From NCBI GenBank assembly GCA_963662155.1, contig OY759270.1, positions 14,105,008 through 14,169,007 of the forward strand: a stretch of 64,000 nucleotides of DNA, written 5' to 3'. The stretch is from Lamellibrachia columna. Lineage: Eukaryota; Annelida; Polychaeta; Sabellida; Siboglinidae. The notes below the pieces were generated by a model. The model saw only the letters and a program-made list of their open reading frames with translations, searched no databases and was not told the DNA's origin. The position numbers were made by a program, and so were the translations under genes. Positions 31,720-44,884 of this stretch are shown here, piece after piece. Numbering within the stretch: position 1 is the stretch's first letter; each line of letters begins with the position of its first letter.

Positions 31720-32486
31720 TAATTAATTTCCGACATATCACAAACCGTCACGAAGGTTATACCAAATCGAAGAAAAACCTTTATCTCGATAAACCACAGA
31801 AGGAAATCCACATCGCAATGCAACACATTAATTGATATGTCACCGAGACATGCCCCCGTATGTGATGGTAAGAATTTCAAGTGGGCTGAGTTGCACATAT
31901 GCACTTTCGTCATAAAGCCCACAATGCTTGCTGTGCCAGAGAAATAGAAAATCTTACAAGTGTTTCACAAAATATGGGGTATTTTCATCAATACAACACT
32001 AAAATTTTCACCTAATTTTTTTTTTTTTAATATGCACTGTTTTTGGGCAAAAAGCAGGCATTTCTGTGTATTTCACAACATTGATAGGTAATATTGAGTG
32101 TTCAAACTACAACGAATTATGGTATGTGTGAAAACAAGCTATATATCTGACAAGTTTTCATGTGAACATTTGGCATTTCTGACACGGATGACCCAATTTC
32201 AAGTCACTGAAGGTGCCAACTGCCTGTCAACGAGACAGAATGGAATGCTGCCTGTTTGGGGCTTTTGGGTGTCTCCTGTTGCAACTACAGTGACGACAAG
32301 CCTACTTTTTGCTCAGATTTCAACTACAGGGGGTTGTAAATTCTATTCAGAATCTACATTGGGGTATTTTCTCAGCCAATAGCTGTGCAGCATGACAGAC
32401 AAGTGGTCTACCCCACTAAAATTATGGCCATTGCTTAAATGTCAGTTGGACAGATTGCTCCCAGATCAGTCAGATAGGAAAATTTT
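31720..32486. repeat. Truncated block B3 of TIR element 2
   Basis: Matches the first ~770 bp of B and stops just before the transposase-remnant ATG, where it is joined directly to the terminal 28 bp of block A. It looks like an internal deletion left by abortive repair or recombination. Confidence 0.88.
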
Positions 32487-32514
32487 GGATGGATTCTGAC
32501 TGTGGTCCTTGCCC

Positions 32515-32595
32515 TGTATAGTGGTCGGTCCTGCTCAATGCACTTTTCTTGTAGTTGTCGGAGACAAAATATCAAATCCACTGTATATATCATAT
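32515..32595 (-). pseudogene. RTE-like LINE, 5' side of the interruption
   Basis: On the − strand this reads TVDLIFCLRQLQEKCIEQDR and then PLY, the RT segment just upstream of VFVDFTKAFD at 26268. Upstream of about 32595 the coding signal ends in an ATATAT stretch, so the LINE is 5'-truncated. Confidence 0.8.
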
Positions 32596-32599
32596 CCAC

Positions 32600-33860
32600 T
32601 ATATATATAAAAGGGTATGCAACTAGGAATGACCCCACTCACCTTTCAACATCCGTATCTCGGCGTTGCGATGCGTAATCCGAATACTATGACCTTACAC
32701 AAATGTCCCAATGAATAAACTTTCACTATACCTACTTGTCATTAAAAACATATATGGATTTCTTATAAAAAGAGGTACGTTAACGACTGTACGCACAGAA
32801 AACCCATCAAACCGCATTCGGTAACGTGACAATGTTACCGGAAGTGAGGTGCGACATCCCTTGTTAGCCAAATAGTCTACCCAACAAAAGGAGCCAATGA
32901 TCAGTCTGACACATTCTACAGCATAGTGTTATTCGGCACTATACTATTTGGCTATTTATTTGACCTATACGTTTATTTATATATATTAAGAACACACCTG
33001 TGCTTCCTTGTCCTGCCCGACTGGAAGTCTTTGTGCGCGCTCTTTGTCATGCACAGAATTTACCTTGTCTGGGGTTTCCAGAAATGTGATCCTACAAAAC
33101 AGCACTAAATTGGTACGGAGGCACAGCATCAAACATTGCTGCTTCATGGACTTTCCAAGAAGTTATTCAACGTTACCAGTAATTTTTAGATTATGGTTAT
33201 TATTACAACATGTTATACTACATATAAGAATGACAAGGGTCACAATAATTAGTCGATGTCTTTAATGATGAAGTGTTATGGTCGATAACACTAATTTGGT
33301 TATTTGAAACTATACTAACAATATTTCTTAACATATTTCTAATTCACTATCAAAATGTAATGAATACTGTAGCTATTTGAAGCCAGTTTCATAACCCAAT
33401 TTTGTGGGGTTACTAATAATCTTTTGAGCACTTATTACTATAAACTTCATTGATATATTCAACGGAACAAGTACAATTGAAGTGCGCATCCATGTAAACA
33501 GTTCGCACAGATCTGCATATAACAAATACATATTTGTATGATATATTGTAATAATAATAATACATTTGATTTCATATAGCGCCAGATCCAATGTTATATT
33601 GTTTGTGGCGCTTTACAACATGTACAGATTTTTACAACCAGTATACAGCTAGTTTAAATGAATAAAATATATGTGTATGCTATGTAATTAACACATAAGA
33701 ATATTAGGCGTATATAAATATATAAGTTTTTTTTTGGAATGCATAGTACTAAAACGTAATAAAAATAAATAAATATAGAAAAAGTAGAAAAATAAATACA
33801 GTAATTAAATAACTATTCTAAAATATACATTTTTGTTACAGCTCACTAGGATTGAGACAG
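32600..33860. other. Spacer without recognised features
   Basis: AT-rich DNA with no long or recognisable ORF, no tandem repeat of note and no clear homology to SLC16 introns. Short open frames such as 32926–33108 show no known motif. Confidence 0.5.
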
Positions 33861-33869
33861 AAAATGTAA

Positions 33870-34160
<291 letters not shown>

Positions 34161-35880
34161 ACCATATAGAAGAGAATTGCAGTAATCAAGCCGTGACGTA
34201 ATAATGGCATTGAAGACACGTTCCTTTGTTGTCATTGGAAGATAACGGCTCATCCGGTTAGTGTGGCGGAGATGGAACGAACACACACTGACGATGCTTG
34301 ACACTTGCTTCTTAAGATCAAGGTGTCGATCCATGACGACACCAAGGTTACGAACAGATCGTGACGCAATAATTGTGACATCCCCTACACGTATTACACT
34401 GCTGTCAACGAGCGCAGCTGCAGTCCTGGGTACCACAGGGAGATATTCCGTTTTATTGTCATTCATGCACAGGCAGTTTGATGTTATCCACTGTTTCACA
34501 ACATCCAAACAGTCTTCCATACATCGCAGCGCAGTAGCCAAAGCTGTCGCGGTTAGGTCAAAGTGACAGTACAGTGTAATGATTAAACGAAAGTCCATGC
34601 GCTCTGATTATATCGCCGATGGGTTGGATGTACAGCGAGAATAGCAATGGTCCAAGCACCGAACCCTGCGGGACACCCGATGTCACACATGTGTTCGATG
34701 ATTCATCACGTATGACTACTCGCTGAGTCCGATTCTGCAGATAAAATTGCAACCAGCCAAGCGCCTTGCCCACAATACTATAGCGCAAGCGTAGCCGCTG
34801 AATCATTATCTTGTGGTTGATTGTATCAAAGGCGGCACTAAAGTCGATGAGCACAAGTGCTGTACCTTGTCTGTTATCCATCGCGACTTTCATGGCATTT
34901 GTAACACATAACAATGCGGTTTCATTTTACTGATTTTTCCGGTATGCTGATTGGAAACAATCCTGCATTCGCTGATCGGAAATATGAGAAATGATCCTTC
35001 GGGCAATAACTTTCTCGATGACTTTGGATATATGACTTAGATTGCTAACTGGACGGTAGTTGTTCAGTGTGTCCTTATCGAGTGATGGTTTCTTTAGCAA
35101 TGGCCGAACAATTGCTTGCTAAAGCAGCGCAGGCATAACTGCATTCACCAGAGAGGCATTTGTAATGCATGTGACGATAGGCGCAATAGAGTCTATGTTA
35201 TCCTTCAGTTGTTTAGTGGGATTGGGATTTAGGGGATCAAGCGCGTACGTCTTATCTGTGTTGGCGAGAATAGACGCTATCTCGGCTGTATTAGTAGGCT
35301 CGAACACTTCGAGAGAGTCTCTAAAACAAGGCGTCTCGTCCACTGAATGATATACGGCAGTGTGGCAATGCAAACTAGTAAGCAGCTTCTCAATCTTCTC
35401 TTGGAAGTAACGTGAAAATGCATCACAATTTTCCTTCGTTGAATTGAATTCGGGAAGTTGCATTTGATGGACTTCAAGCGATCGCAGAATGCGAAACATA
35501 CTTTTGTTGTCAGCGATTTCTAAACGTTCTTGGAAATATCCCATTTTTCGTTGAATTATCAAGGCATAACACTCATCACGTGAATTAACATACAACTGAC
35601 GATGTACCTCTAGCTTGGTCCTCCTCCACAGATGGTCTATTTTGCGTCTTCTTTCGCGGGCATCTGCTATATCCGCATCGTACCACGGGTGGGGAATGTT
35701 GTTTCGAGTGCATACACTGCGCCACGGAGCGTGTTTATCGAGACACATCGTTAAGTTGTTGTTATACGTCGCCACCAGTTCTTCCACCTGCTGATCTTTA
35801 CCACACGTTGTCATATCTACACAAACAGACTCTATTTCACTTCTGAGTGCAACGTTGTCAGTGTTCCAAAATTGCAGTCA

Positions 35881-36640
35881 AAATTGCGAGCGTAATTCAC
35901 AGCAACATGACATCAACACACATGAAGACCTCCAGTTGACACATTATTTTATTACATTGTATGTTATTTCCTTACAGCTTATCACATCTATGATCAGAGC
36001 TGCCATGTTGTGTCGACGAACATGCGAAAGATATTGGCAGGATCCAAACACTGAAAAACGTGATCGCGTATAAGTCTCGCCGCTCACACATTTGGGTGCT
36101 GCCGATGTATATCCTATCTTTTGGGGAAGGGATGCAAAGTTGAAGGCCTTCATATTAGCAGATATTTATAACAAACGCGATCACATCTATGGTAAGGTGG
36201 AGTTTTATTCGACATAACTGCCAACTTCAATAACTGCCATCGTTGGAGGTTCTTTCGGCGTCGTCGTCATCTTCTTCTTTATCCGACGTCAACGGTTTGT
36301 CCGATTCATTAACGCTGCATTGCTGCGTTTCTTGTATCGTTCCGTTCTTAATCCAATGTTTAAGACTGGTGCTATTTTCCTCCCTGTGGCCGCTGATGTT
36401 GTTAATGCGTCGTAATCTAGATCTTACTCTAGGTCTGTCAATTTCAAAGTAATCACATTAGAACAGGTCTGGCACTTATTCTCTCTGACACACGGTCCCG
36501 TATATTGCGATCCACGTGATCAGTGACGTCATGTCCACAGGTCCACCACAAATTCCACATTCCGTCAATTCATTTGTACCTGAATACTAGATCCAAACAC
36601 TGAAAAAGGGTGTTATGTTACTTTAATTTATGGTTATGAC
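35881..36640. other. Spacer without recognised genes
   Basis: No coding signal. An 18-bp string, GATCCAAACACTGAAAAA, occurs at ~36044 and again at ~36591, just before the tandem arrays. Confidence 0.45.
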
Positions 36641-36794
36641 GCCTTCAGGTGGCATGGGTAATTTCTGAGATCACTCCTTCGGGTGTGATGGGCCTAGTAG
36701 CTTTAATCGTGATTATTAAACCATACAGTGGCGTTGAGGTCAAGATTTTGGTTCCTATAGTACATAGGGCAGATGTTTTTCACTTTACTACTCT

Positions 36795-37990
36795 CCTGTG
36801 CACCATACGGTGTAAATGGTCGGATTGTTATATTGGTCCCTATGGTGTAAAGGGCATGTTCATTTTCATTTGTTCTATTCCGCCATACGGTGTAAATGGT
36901 CGGATTGTTATATTGGTCCCTATGGTGTAAAGGGCATGTTCATTTTCATTTGTTCTATTCCGCCATACGGTGTAAATGGTCGGATTGTTATATTGGTCCC
37001 TATGGTGTAAAGGGCATGTTCATTTTCATTTGTTCTATTCCGCCATACGGTGTAAATGGTCGGATTGTTATATTGGTCCCTATGGTGTAAAGGGCATGTT
37101 CATTTTCATTTGTTCTATTCCGCCATACGGTGTAAATGGTCGGATTATTATATTGGTCCCCACGGTGTACAGGGCATGTTCACCATATAGTGAAAATAGT
37201 TGGACTATGAACGTGGTCCCTACATTTTACAGGGCACGTTAATTTTAATTTTCTTATTCTGCCATACGGTGTAAATGGGCGGACTAGGGGTTTAGCCCTA
37301 TGGTGTACAGGTCATTTTTAATTTTATTCCGCCATACGGTGTAAATGGTCGGTGTATGATTTTTGGCCCTATGGTGTACAGGACATTTTTTATTTTTTTA
37401 TTCCGCCATACGGTGTTAATGGTCGGACTAGAGGAATGGCCCTATGGTGTACAGGGCATTTTTTATTTTATTCCGCCATACGGTGTAAATGGTCGGTGTA
37501 TAATCTTTGGCCCTATGGTGTACAGGGCATTTGTATTTGTCTTATTCCGCCATACGATGTAAATGGTCGGTTTATGATCTTTGGCCCTATGGTGTACAGG
37601 GCATTTTTATTTTTCTTATTCCGCCATACGGTGTAAATTGTCGGTTTATGTTCTTTGGCCCTATGGTGTACAGGGCAGGTTACTTTTAATTTTTCTGGTT
37701 CCGCCATACGGTGGGTATGGTGGCTGTGATGGTGTTTCCCACAGTGTACAGGGCATGTTAATCATTAATTGTCTTATTCCGCCATACAGTGTGAATGGTC
37801 GGTTGATGCTATCGTTCGAACGCTAGGTAGTGCATGTTAATTTTAATTTCTTGTCCCACCATACATTGTAACTTGTCTGACGATAATATGGGTCCCCGTG
37901 ATGTTCATGGCATGGTAATTTTATTATTCCGCCATTTGGGGTAAATGACCGGTTTACACTATTCATCCCTACGGTGTACAGAGCATTGTA
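36795..37990. repeat. 80-bp tandem array, core CATACGGTGTAAATGG
   Basis: Five near-identical 80-bp units at about 36800–37165, each with a CCATACGGTGTAAATGG-type core and a second CCCTATGGTGTAAAGGGCA half. They are followed by about ten degenerate 65–80-bp units up to 37990. The long hydrophobic ORFs across this region repeat the same unit and are artefacts. Confidence 0.9.
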
Positions 37991-38460
37991 ATTTTCATTT
38001 GTCTGATTCCACCATACAGTTGGATTACCGGAGCGGGTAACGTTGTAGTTTGTGAGTGGATAATGTTGGTCAAGGGTTAACCGTGGTCCCTAGTTTGTAA
38101 TGACACAGCGTACATAAGGTTCACATTACTACGATTGGGTGCAGTGTTCAACTTGAACAGTAAATGTTACAGCAACGGAGCAACTTCATCTTCTCTTAAG
38201 GGCGCGTGCATTCGTTGAGAATACTCACAGTTGTGTAGTAATTGGCATTGTCGCTTGCCAGATCGTCTAGCTGCTTACTGATAATACCGCAGACGATCAG
38301 ATCGGTATAATAAGCCGTGAACGCATCTTCCAGGTTCGCAAGATTTTATTAACGCTGAACTCTTGATTGTACAACATAGACTGGTTCTCTACCATTGTTC
38401 TTGTGTCTCCCATTTAACATTTAAAAGTCTTCAATAAATTTTGTTTTCTAATGGTAAGGT
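37991..38460. other. Array end and spacer
   Basis: No coding signal is apparent. It includes TGTAATGACACAGC at 38096–38109, a 14-bp string also found right after the second array (40802–40815). Confidence 0.5.
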
Positions 38461-38463
38461 AGG

Positions 38464-39482
38464 TATGGGCCGGCGTGGCCCATCCTTGCCGATAATTTTG
38501 AGTCCAAATTGAACGAGGTGCGTGGTAATTTAGATCGCGCGCACCCGTTGTTTTATGAGTCTATTTCTGGCCTATTTATACCAGAGCTTTCAGAAGAACC
38601 CCGCCTCAGTGGAGGCGCGGTTAACCATTTTAGGAAATCGAGAAAGCCGTTATTGGCCGATGTCCAAATACAATCGTCATCCCCGTACATGCTGGAAATG
38701 ACCGTCGTATGCAAGGTATCGGGTCACCTTCTGAACCCCCCAGGACTGGGGAGACCTTCTTGTGTCCTTGGGGACGGTCAGTTGCCAACTAAATCGGGTA
38801 AACATTTCTCCCGTTTGACAGTCCAGTTATTATTACAGTCGGGGCGACTCTACCCCTCCCTACTGTGTATACTAAACAATAAGCAAAGCTGCAAACTGGC
38901 CAAAAACTAGCTTGCCTTACATAAGTTGTATCAACCTGGGTTTTCTTTATGCTAACGTTAAATCATTGATTAAACATGTATGCAATGACCGCTATCTCTG
39001 TTCTTACAATTTTAGGCTGACCAAACCTTACAATGAGATGCGCGTGATGCGGGAGTTGTCACGTGTAGCGCTGCAACTGGTAAGTCCTACGGGTGGTCAC
39101 GACGTGGTTGCATCAGCCTATGTTGATCGCCAGGTGGCGGCATCATCCGTAGTGACCCCCATCGAGTCATCCGGTCGTCCGGCCAGCTTCTGCCGTTGGT
39201 CGCCAGGTGGTGGCACCTACTGCTCCAGCGCCTGTGCCCTCGACGAGTGGACAAGCCGATATTCACTCTGCCTCCAGTGCTCGTCAAGCGGCGACTTCCG
39301 TGGCTCCTGAGCCAGTGCCCTCATCGAATCATCAGGATACTGGCATGGTGGATCCTCCTTGGCCGACAACCGACCGCTTGATGGAGACATCCACTGACCT
39401 TCCTGTCCCAGTTTTTTCTATTTCATGCGGTGTAAACGAGGAAACTGGATTAAGCCATGCAGTAAGAATATTGAAAATGTAA
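38464..39482 (+). other. Unrecognised ORF block between the two arrays
   Basis: More GC-rich than its surroundings. Overlapping + strand frames are open at 38509–38910 (133 codons, ESKLNEVRGNLDRAHPLFYE... region), 38912–39310 and 39207–39482, the last Pro/Ser/Ala-rich. No known domain is recognised. Composition and position suggest the degraded coding part of a mobile element, for example a gag-like segment, but there is no motif to prove it. Confidence 0.35.
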
Positions 39483-40745
39483 CTAATCTAAGCGGGGGAA
39501 CTGGAGCAGTTTTGTCAACCCATGCGGTGAGTAAGCGGATCTAAATTTAGTTAATCCATGCAGTGATAGGGAGAAGTTTTTGTTATTTCCATGCGGTGTC
39601 ACGGGTGTAAATAAAAAGATAACGTTTGCTAAGCCATGTGGTGTAAATGGCACAATTGTATTCCATACGTTGAAAATGGAGGGGTTTCTGTATTCCGTGC
39701 GGTGAAAACGGAAAGTGACATGGAGAAGTTTTGTTATTTCCATACGGTGTAAATGGAAATTAACTCTTGTTAAGCCATGCGGTGTAAATGGCACAATTGT
39801 ATTACGTGCGGTGTAAACGGAGCAATGTCGGTAGTACGTGCGGTGAAAACGGAAAGTGATATGGAGACTTTGTTATTTCCATGCGGTGTAAATGGAAATT
39901 AACGTTTGGTAAGCCATGCGGTGTAAATGGCACAATTGTATTCCGTGCGGTGGAAACGGAGCAATTTCTGTAGTCCGTGCAGTGAAAACGGAAAGTGATA
40001 TGGAAAAGTTCTGTTATTGCCATGCGGTATAAATTGAAATTAACTTTTGGTAAGCCATGCTGTGTAAATAACACATTTATATTCCGGACGGTGTAAACGG
40101 AGCAGTTTCGATAGTCCGTGCGGTGTACACGGAGATGGTGGGTTAACCCATGCAATAGGAAATTTATTGAAAATTTCACTAATCCGTGCATTGCAGGCGG
40201 AACAGTTTTGTTAACCCAGGCAGCGAGTAAGCGGATGTACATTTGGGTAATACATGCAGTGATATAGAGACGTTTTGTTATTTCCATGCGGTGTATATGA
40301 ACGCTAACTTTTGTTAAGCCATGCAACTAAATGACACCAGTGTATTCTGTGCGGTGTAAGCGGAGAATTGGTACGGAGAAGGTTTATTTCCATGCGGTGT
40401 AAATGGCACAATTGTAGTCCGTGCGGTGAAACGGAGGAGTTTCTATATTCCATGCTGTGTATATGGAAAATTGGGTGAATCCATGAAGTGGACAAATTAC
40501 TGAAATTTTACTAATCCATGCAGACGAGGCGGAATAGTTTTGTTACCCCTTGCAGGGAGAAAACAGATGTAAATATGTTTGTTTTGTTAGGTCCATGCAT
40601 TGTAATTGGAGCATAAGTTTTATTAAGGCATGCAGTGCAAATGGCACAATTGTAGAACCCTTTATATTCCGTGCGGCAAATGGAGAAGTTTTTGCATTCC
40701 ATGTACAATTTAAGCCATATAGTGTAAATGGCACAATTTTCATGA
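39415..40745. repeat. Degenerate array, core CCATGCGGTGTAAATGG
   Basis: More than 25 occurrences of CCATGCGGTGTAAATGG or close variants (CCGTGCGGTGAAAACGG), spaced 25–75 bp apart and often followed by CACAATTGTA. The core is the same as that of the 36.8–38.0-kb array and in the same orientation. Open − strand frames (HGLTKVNFHLHRMEITK repeats) are artefacts. Confidence 0.88.
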
Positions 40746-41520
40746 TAATATAGGTGACCGTACGTTAACGTTTAGTTATGGTTTAATGGTAGTTCGTGAT
40801 ATGTAATGACACAGCTGGTCCTAGGTACCACAATTAATAATTATAGATGCTGCCACAAGTGGCAATCAAGCAGCGACACCGATGGCGCGTTGAGTCAGCA
40901 GGGGCTGCAGCAGCTGCATCGACACCACACCTTCAACAATTGGTCAAAAGGCTGGCTAGGTTGCTCCCCATGGATGGCCTGCTGGAAGCGGCCATAAATC
41001 TACACGTATCAGTACTGTCGCTTATATGTTGTAGGTGCATAGTGTGACATTGTCGCCGATACTCTGGAGAGTGGCATAAATTATAGTTTAATAATTGTAA
41101 TTGTTGCTGGTACAATCAGTCGACAGCTTAAACTGGTGTCAGTATGTAGTGGTATTATGGTGGTTGCAATTAAGCACAGTAGTAAGCTGGGTCCGCAATC
41201 ATTACAAGTAAATGACCAGCGTGTTGTAGGCACACCCATGGCTGGGGGATCGAGTACCCCAGCCTTTCTGTTTGTACATGTATGTGTATGGTTAATTCAC
41301 GGCGGAGTGACCCTCACCGATACCATGTGAATTGTATATAAGTCAGTAGTGGTACAGATAGTACTGGTAGTGGGTAGCGGATAGGCATGATTTACTAATT
41401 ATGTGTAAACACCTTTTGGGGGCCGGCATGCTTGCTGAGATTATTGGATGTATCTTATTTTGATGGTGTATGCTTGCCTAATTTCCTGCTCCTTAATTAA
41501 TAAATATAAATGTCATTCTT
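40746..41520. other. Region 3' of the second array
   Basis: Contains TGTAATGACACAGC at 40802 and a short Ala/Gln/Leu-rich frame at 40847–41047 with no recognised domain. It is otherwise unremarkable. Confidence 0.4.
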
Positions 41521-44500
41521 TGGCCTATTTCAATCTACGCTGGACTTGTGTTGTTATTTTGCATAAAAGGTGTTATGTTTCCCAAAAAACTAGGGCACCA
41601 GATGAGTGCAATTCGAGTCATTAAAATTTCTATCCGGGACAGCTCTTTATAATACACTGGAAAGAATTGACAAATGAATAAATCTTTCATTATGTATGCC
41701 GTTGCGGTTTATTTAAACACGAGACGAAATATGTTCAATTGTTCTGAAACAGTTAAGGTAACAGCATATTGATATCTGATAATTCCCAATGTCTCATACG
41801 TATCAGTCTTCTGGGATCCCATACATATTACACATAAACAAGATAAGACGATTACAAAAGAACGCAGCAAGTTTGATTGAAAGCAACTATGAAGGCATAC
41901 TCGGAACCGTAATTAATCTCATATAAGAACACAACTAGTCATCACGTTGAATTATCACACTGTCTTTATTAACTTCGAATTTAAAAATGACATGGACAAA
42001 CATCTAGCATTTTAATCCAACCTGCACTCGCCTGGCTTAAATGCTTCAAGTTTGCTACTACTAGGATGTGTCTGGTTGTGTGTTGATAATGCAACTGGAG
42101 TGGAAACGATCTCTAAGGAAGTGTAGAAAGGATATGGTGGAAACCACAAAACATGTTTTGTGGAATAACTAGTTTCTTGTCATAACAAGATAGGTAACCA
42201 GATTCTTGATTATAACAAGAACAATTATCTGCTGAACATTGAAAAAATATTAGGCAGATTTTATATCGCCATCTTATAACCCTATCATCAGCTCATCCTA
42301 TTATATACATCATTACACGTTGCCTTTCAGTATAAATTATATTCATAGATTATTCAATTGGCTGAATATCTTTAGCTATCCAGTTATGTCCCTACCTCCC
42401 CATGGGGTATGTAAAAATGACGTTGTCTCAAGCCATAAGTTTCTGCATGCTAGCACTAACAAATGCATAGAGTACAACCATTCGCGAAAGGTCAGGATAT
42501 TTAATATGCATGCATACATTGGACAAACACGTGGTGCAGTTCATGCAGAAATTACAAAGAAACACGTTAGAAGGTCCGAATCAACTTTGAACATTTGAAA
42601 CTGCCGGGTCTATGGGAGCGTAAAAAACACAACTGCACACTTGGAATTCAAAACGCACAATGAAGACCCAACTGCCCGTTTTCACTACATAATATAACGG
42701 GGACGCTCCACATAATGACCATAACGACGTGTCCACCTCCCCACGCTGTTAACGGTCAAGCAATTCGAAGTGATCATTGCGCTACTAGGACCGCCCATCC
42801 TCGCGGGGTGTTTGTAATAATGAAACTGAGCTAGCTCAGATGTGGAAGCAGAGAAGCAAGGAATATAATAATTTTCATTGCTACAAAAGCAGTTAGCAAG
42901 GATTGTCAGAAATGTATACTATTGCCATTATACAAAATGGATTATAATGTGAATTGCATATATTAAAGCTATCTGATTTTGTAAAACTAAAAACTCCCAA
43001 TATAATGTGTGAAACAAACAAAAAGTTGTTACCAAATAATATGCTGTGGTTATTCAACAGTTTATGACACTACACGTGAAAACTTAAGACAGTTATTTGC
43101 AAGAATGACTCTAAAAGCCAAATGTATATTTGTACAAGGTATACAATTATGAAATAAGCAAATTTGGACATATGCAATATAAAATGCGAGGACATGTACT
43201 GTCCATGTGAATACATTTATTCAAGTAGTGGTCCCATGATGGTGCGACAGCTACTATGTTATGTAATGTAATATTCTACATTCTTATGGGTTTGATGGGT
43301 TTAACATACAAAACTACTATCCCACTGGAGAAAAAATTAGATAACAATGAGAGGAAGCGTGTAACTTGTTATGTTCATTACCTTGTTGCACTAACCAACA
43401 TTGTCTAGGCTGTCAAAGAAGTACCTTTTGAAATACCAGAGACAGCAAAGGAGGCTCAGTTGTAGACCATTCCGAAGACATGACAATGTTCCTGCTGCAC
43501 ATCATTGTTCACAACAGCAAATATGGGTCGGACTGCAAACGTCAATAATGCAACCGAGCCAAATATGTGTTTCCTTCATAACAATCAGGCTGCATATCAC
43601 CATCATTTAAGACGTCAAGCTGAATGATGTGGCAGTCTAATATTTAGTTGGTATCAACCACATTTCCCTTTTGACACAAAACCGTGTACCTACCATCTCG
43701 AGTCAGCAACCGATGACTTCACTGACCACCAAGCCACTATAAAACAAACACAATATCCACAGTTGACAAAATAGTGTCAGTATGCGCTGTTCTTAGTTCA
43801 CACGACAGCAGTTTGCTGTCGTGATCCACAGTAGGAACCACGAGAAGGTGACACGCGCTTTTCCCACCACAAGTATTGTGTGCATGCAGTATAAGTTTGA
43901 ACAGTTGTGCCTGAAACTGAACCATCTCCATCATTAGCTAGGATACCGCTACCAGTGGTCATTGGGGCCCATCTCTGTATCCTTTCAGAATATGGTCGAA
44001 GATGTTAGCAACATATCCTATAGAAAGATATATTTCATAATATTAGTATTTTCGTTTACTTTAACATGTTCTCAAGAAAATTGTACTTCTAAAACAAATG
44101 GAATTTTTTTTTTGTCGAATATAAATTAATTAAATATAATTTTGGAAGAGCATAACATGTCACCATATATAGGCTTTGTCAAAGCTGGTGTGTTTGGTCG
44201 CAAAATTATTGACAAGACTGCAAAAAACCTAACCCTAACCCTGGTCTGGTGAGTTTCCTGACATCTTGCAGCACATTCTTGAGTAACAGTTCCTCCTGCA
44301 ATATTACTGCAGCCTTAGAACCTGAAAATAAAATACTACAAATATTACATATTGCAATATTTTGAGGATTTATTAGGAGTATGGAGATATGACTATTATA
44401 AGATTTGTCCAGTTAATTTCAAAATGGGTTATTCTGTATGAGAAAATTTTCTGTATATTCTAAGCTAAAACTTGAAAAAAAAAACTGTACATGTCTCTGT

Positions 44501-44860
44501 TAATTTGTATTCAGTAGTGGCTTCATTACCTGGAACAAGCCACTCTGGTTTGGTTTGTACCAAAAATAATTTAATTGTTAATTGAATTAAAGTTAATTGT
44601 TAATTTAATTGGACAATTTTGGAGGTTAATTTAATTGGAACATTTCTGATTTAATCGTAATTTAATTAATTAACTTTTCAAGTTAATTGCCCCATGCAAG
44701 GTAGTTTATGCAAAACTATCAGTAACTTTAATAAATGCATTTGTTATATGTAAATGCATCATTACAGTTGTAGATGTTAGTGATAATTACTATCGTAGGT
44801 AGTCCTTGAATATATGGTATTAAACTACGCTGAGTCAATATTATTGACCCCTAATGGCTT
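41521..44860. other. Long AT-rich spacer without recognised genes
   Basis: No convincing ORF or repeat family over 3.3 kb. Small items are a perfect 10-bp-arm hairpin at 43801–43823 (CACGACAGCA, 3-nt loop), a short telomere-like string CCTAACCCTAACCCT near 44229, and an AATTAATT/GTTAATT low-complexity tract at ~44570–44690. Confidence 0.5.
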
Positions 44861-44884
44861 TTGCTGGTTGGTGAATAAATAATA

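Larger units (their letters stand above)
26269..32514. mobile_element. TIR element 2, order A-B-A-B-A-(partial B)-A end
   Basis: Outer TIRs as in element 1 (one T at 32509 departs from consensus), flanked by TGTA at 26265–26268 and 32515–32518. Excising it and one TGTA rejoins the interrupted LINE frame as ...DRPLY + MVFVDF..., direct proof of insertion. Blocks: A1 26269–26724, B1 26725–28767, A2 28768–29223, B2 29224–31264, A3 31265–31719, partial B3 31720–32486, then only the last 28 bp of A (32487–32514). Units 1 and 2 are nearly identical, with most short ORFs unchanged, so the ~2.5-kb amplification is recent. Confidence 0.92.

Noticed and set aside
36649..37826. Hydrophobic 60–94-aa ORFs repeated every 80 bp as a membrane protein family
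   Set aside because: The same 80-bp unit is read in shifting frames; no start or stop conservation beyond the repeat.
39483..40743. − strand ORFs with HGLTK…HRMEITK repeats
   Set aside because: Translations of the GGTGTAAATGG array.
42497..42598. GIY-YIG-like endonuclease (YIGQTRG) of a Penelope element
   Set aside because: Only one short motif in a 92-codon frame, with no flanking RT or conserved Arg/Glu residues in place.
44229..44243. Interstitial telomere array
   Set aside because: Only about two and a half CCCTAA units; too short to distinguish from chance.
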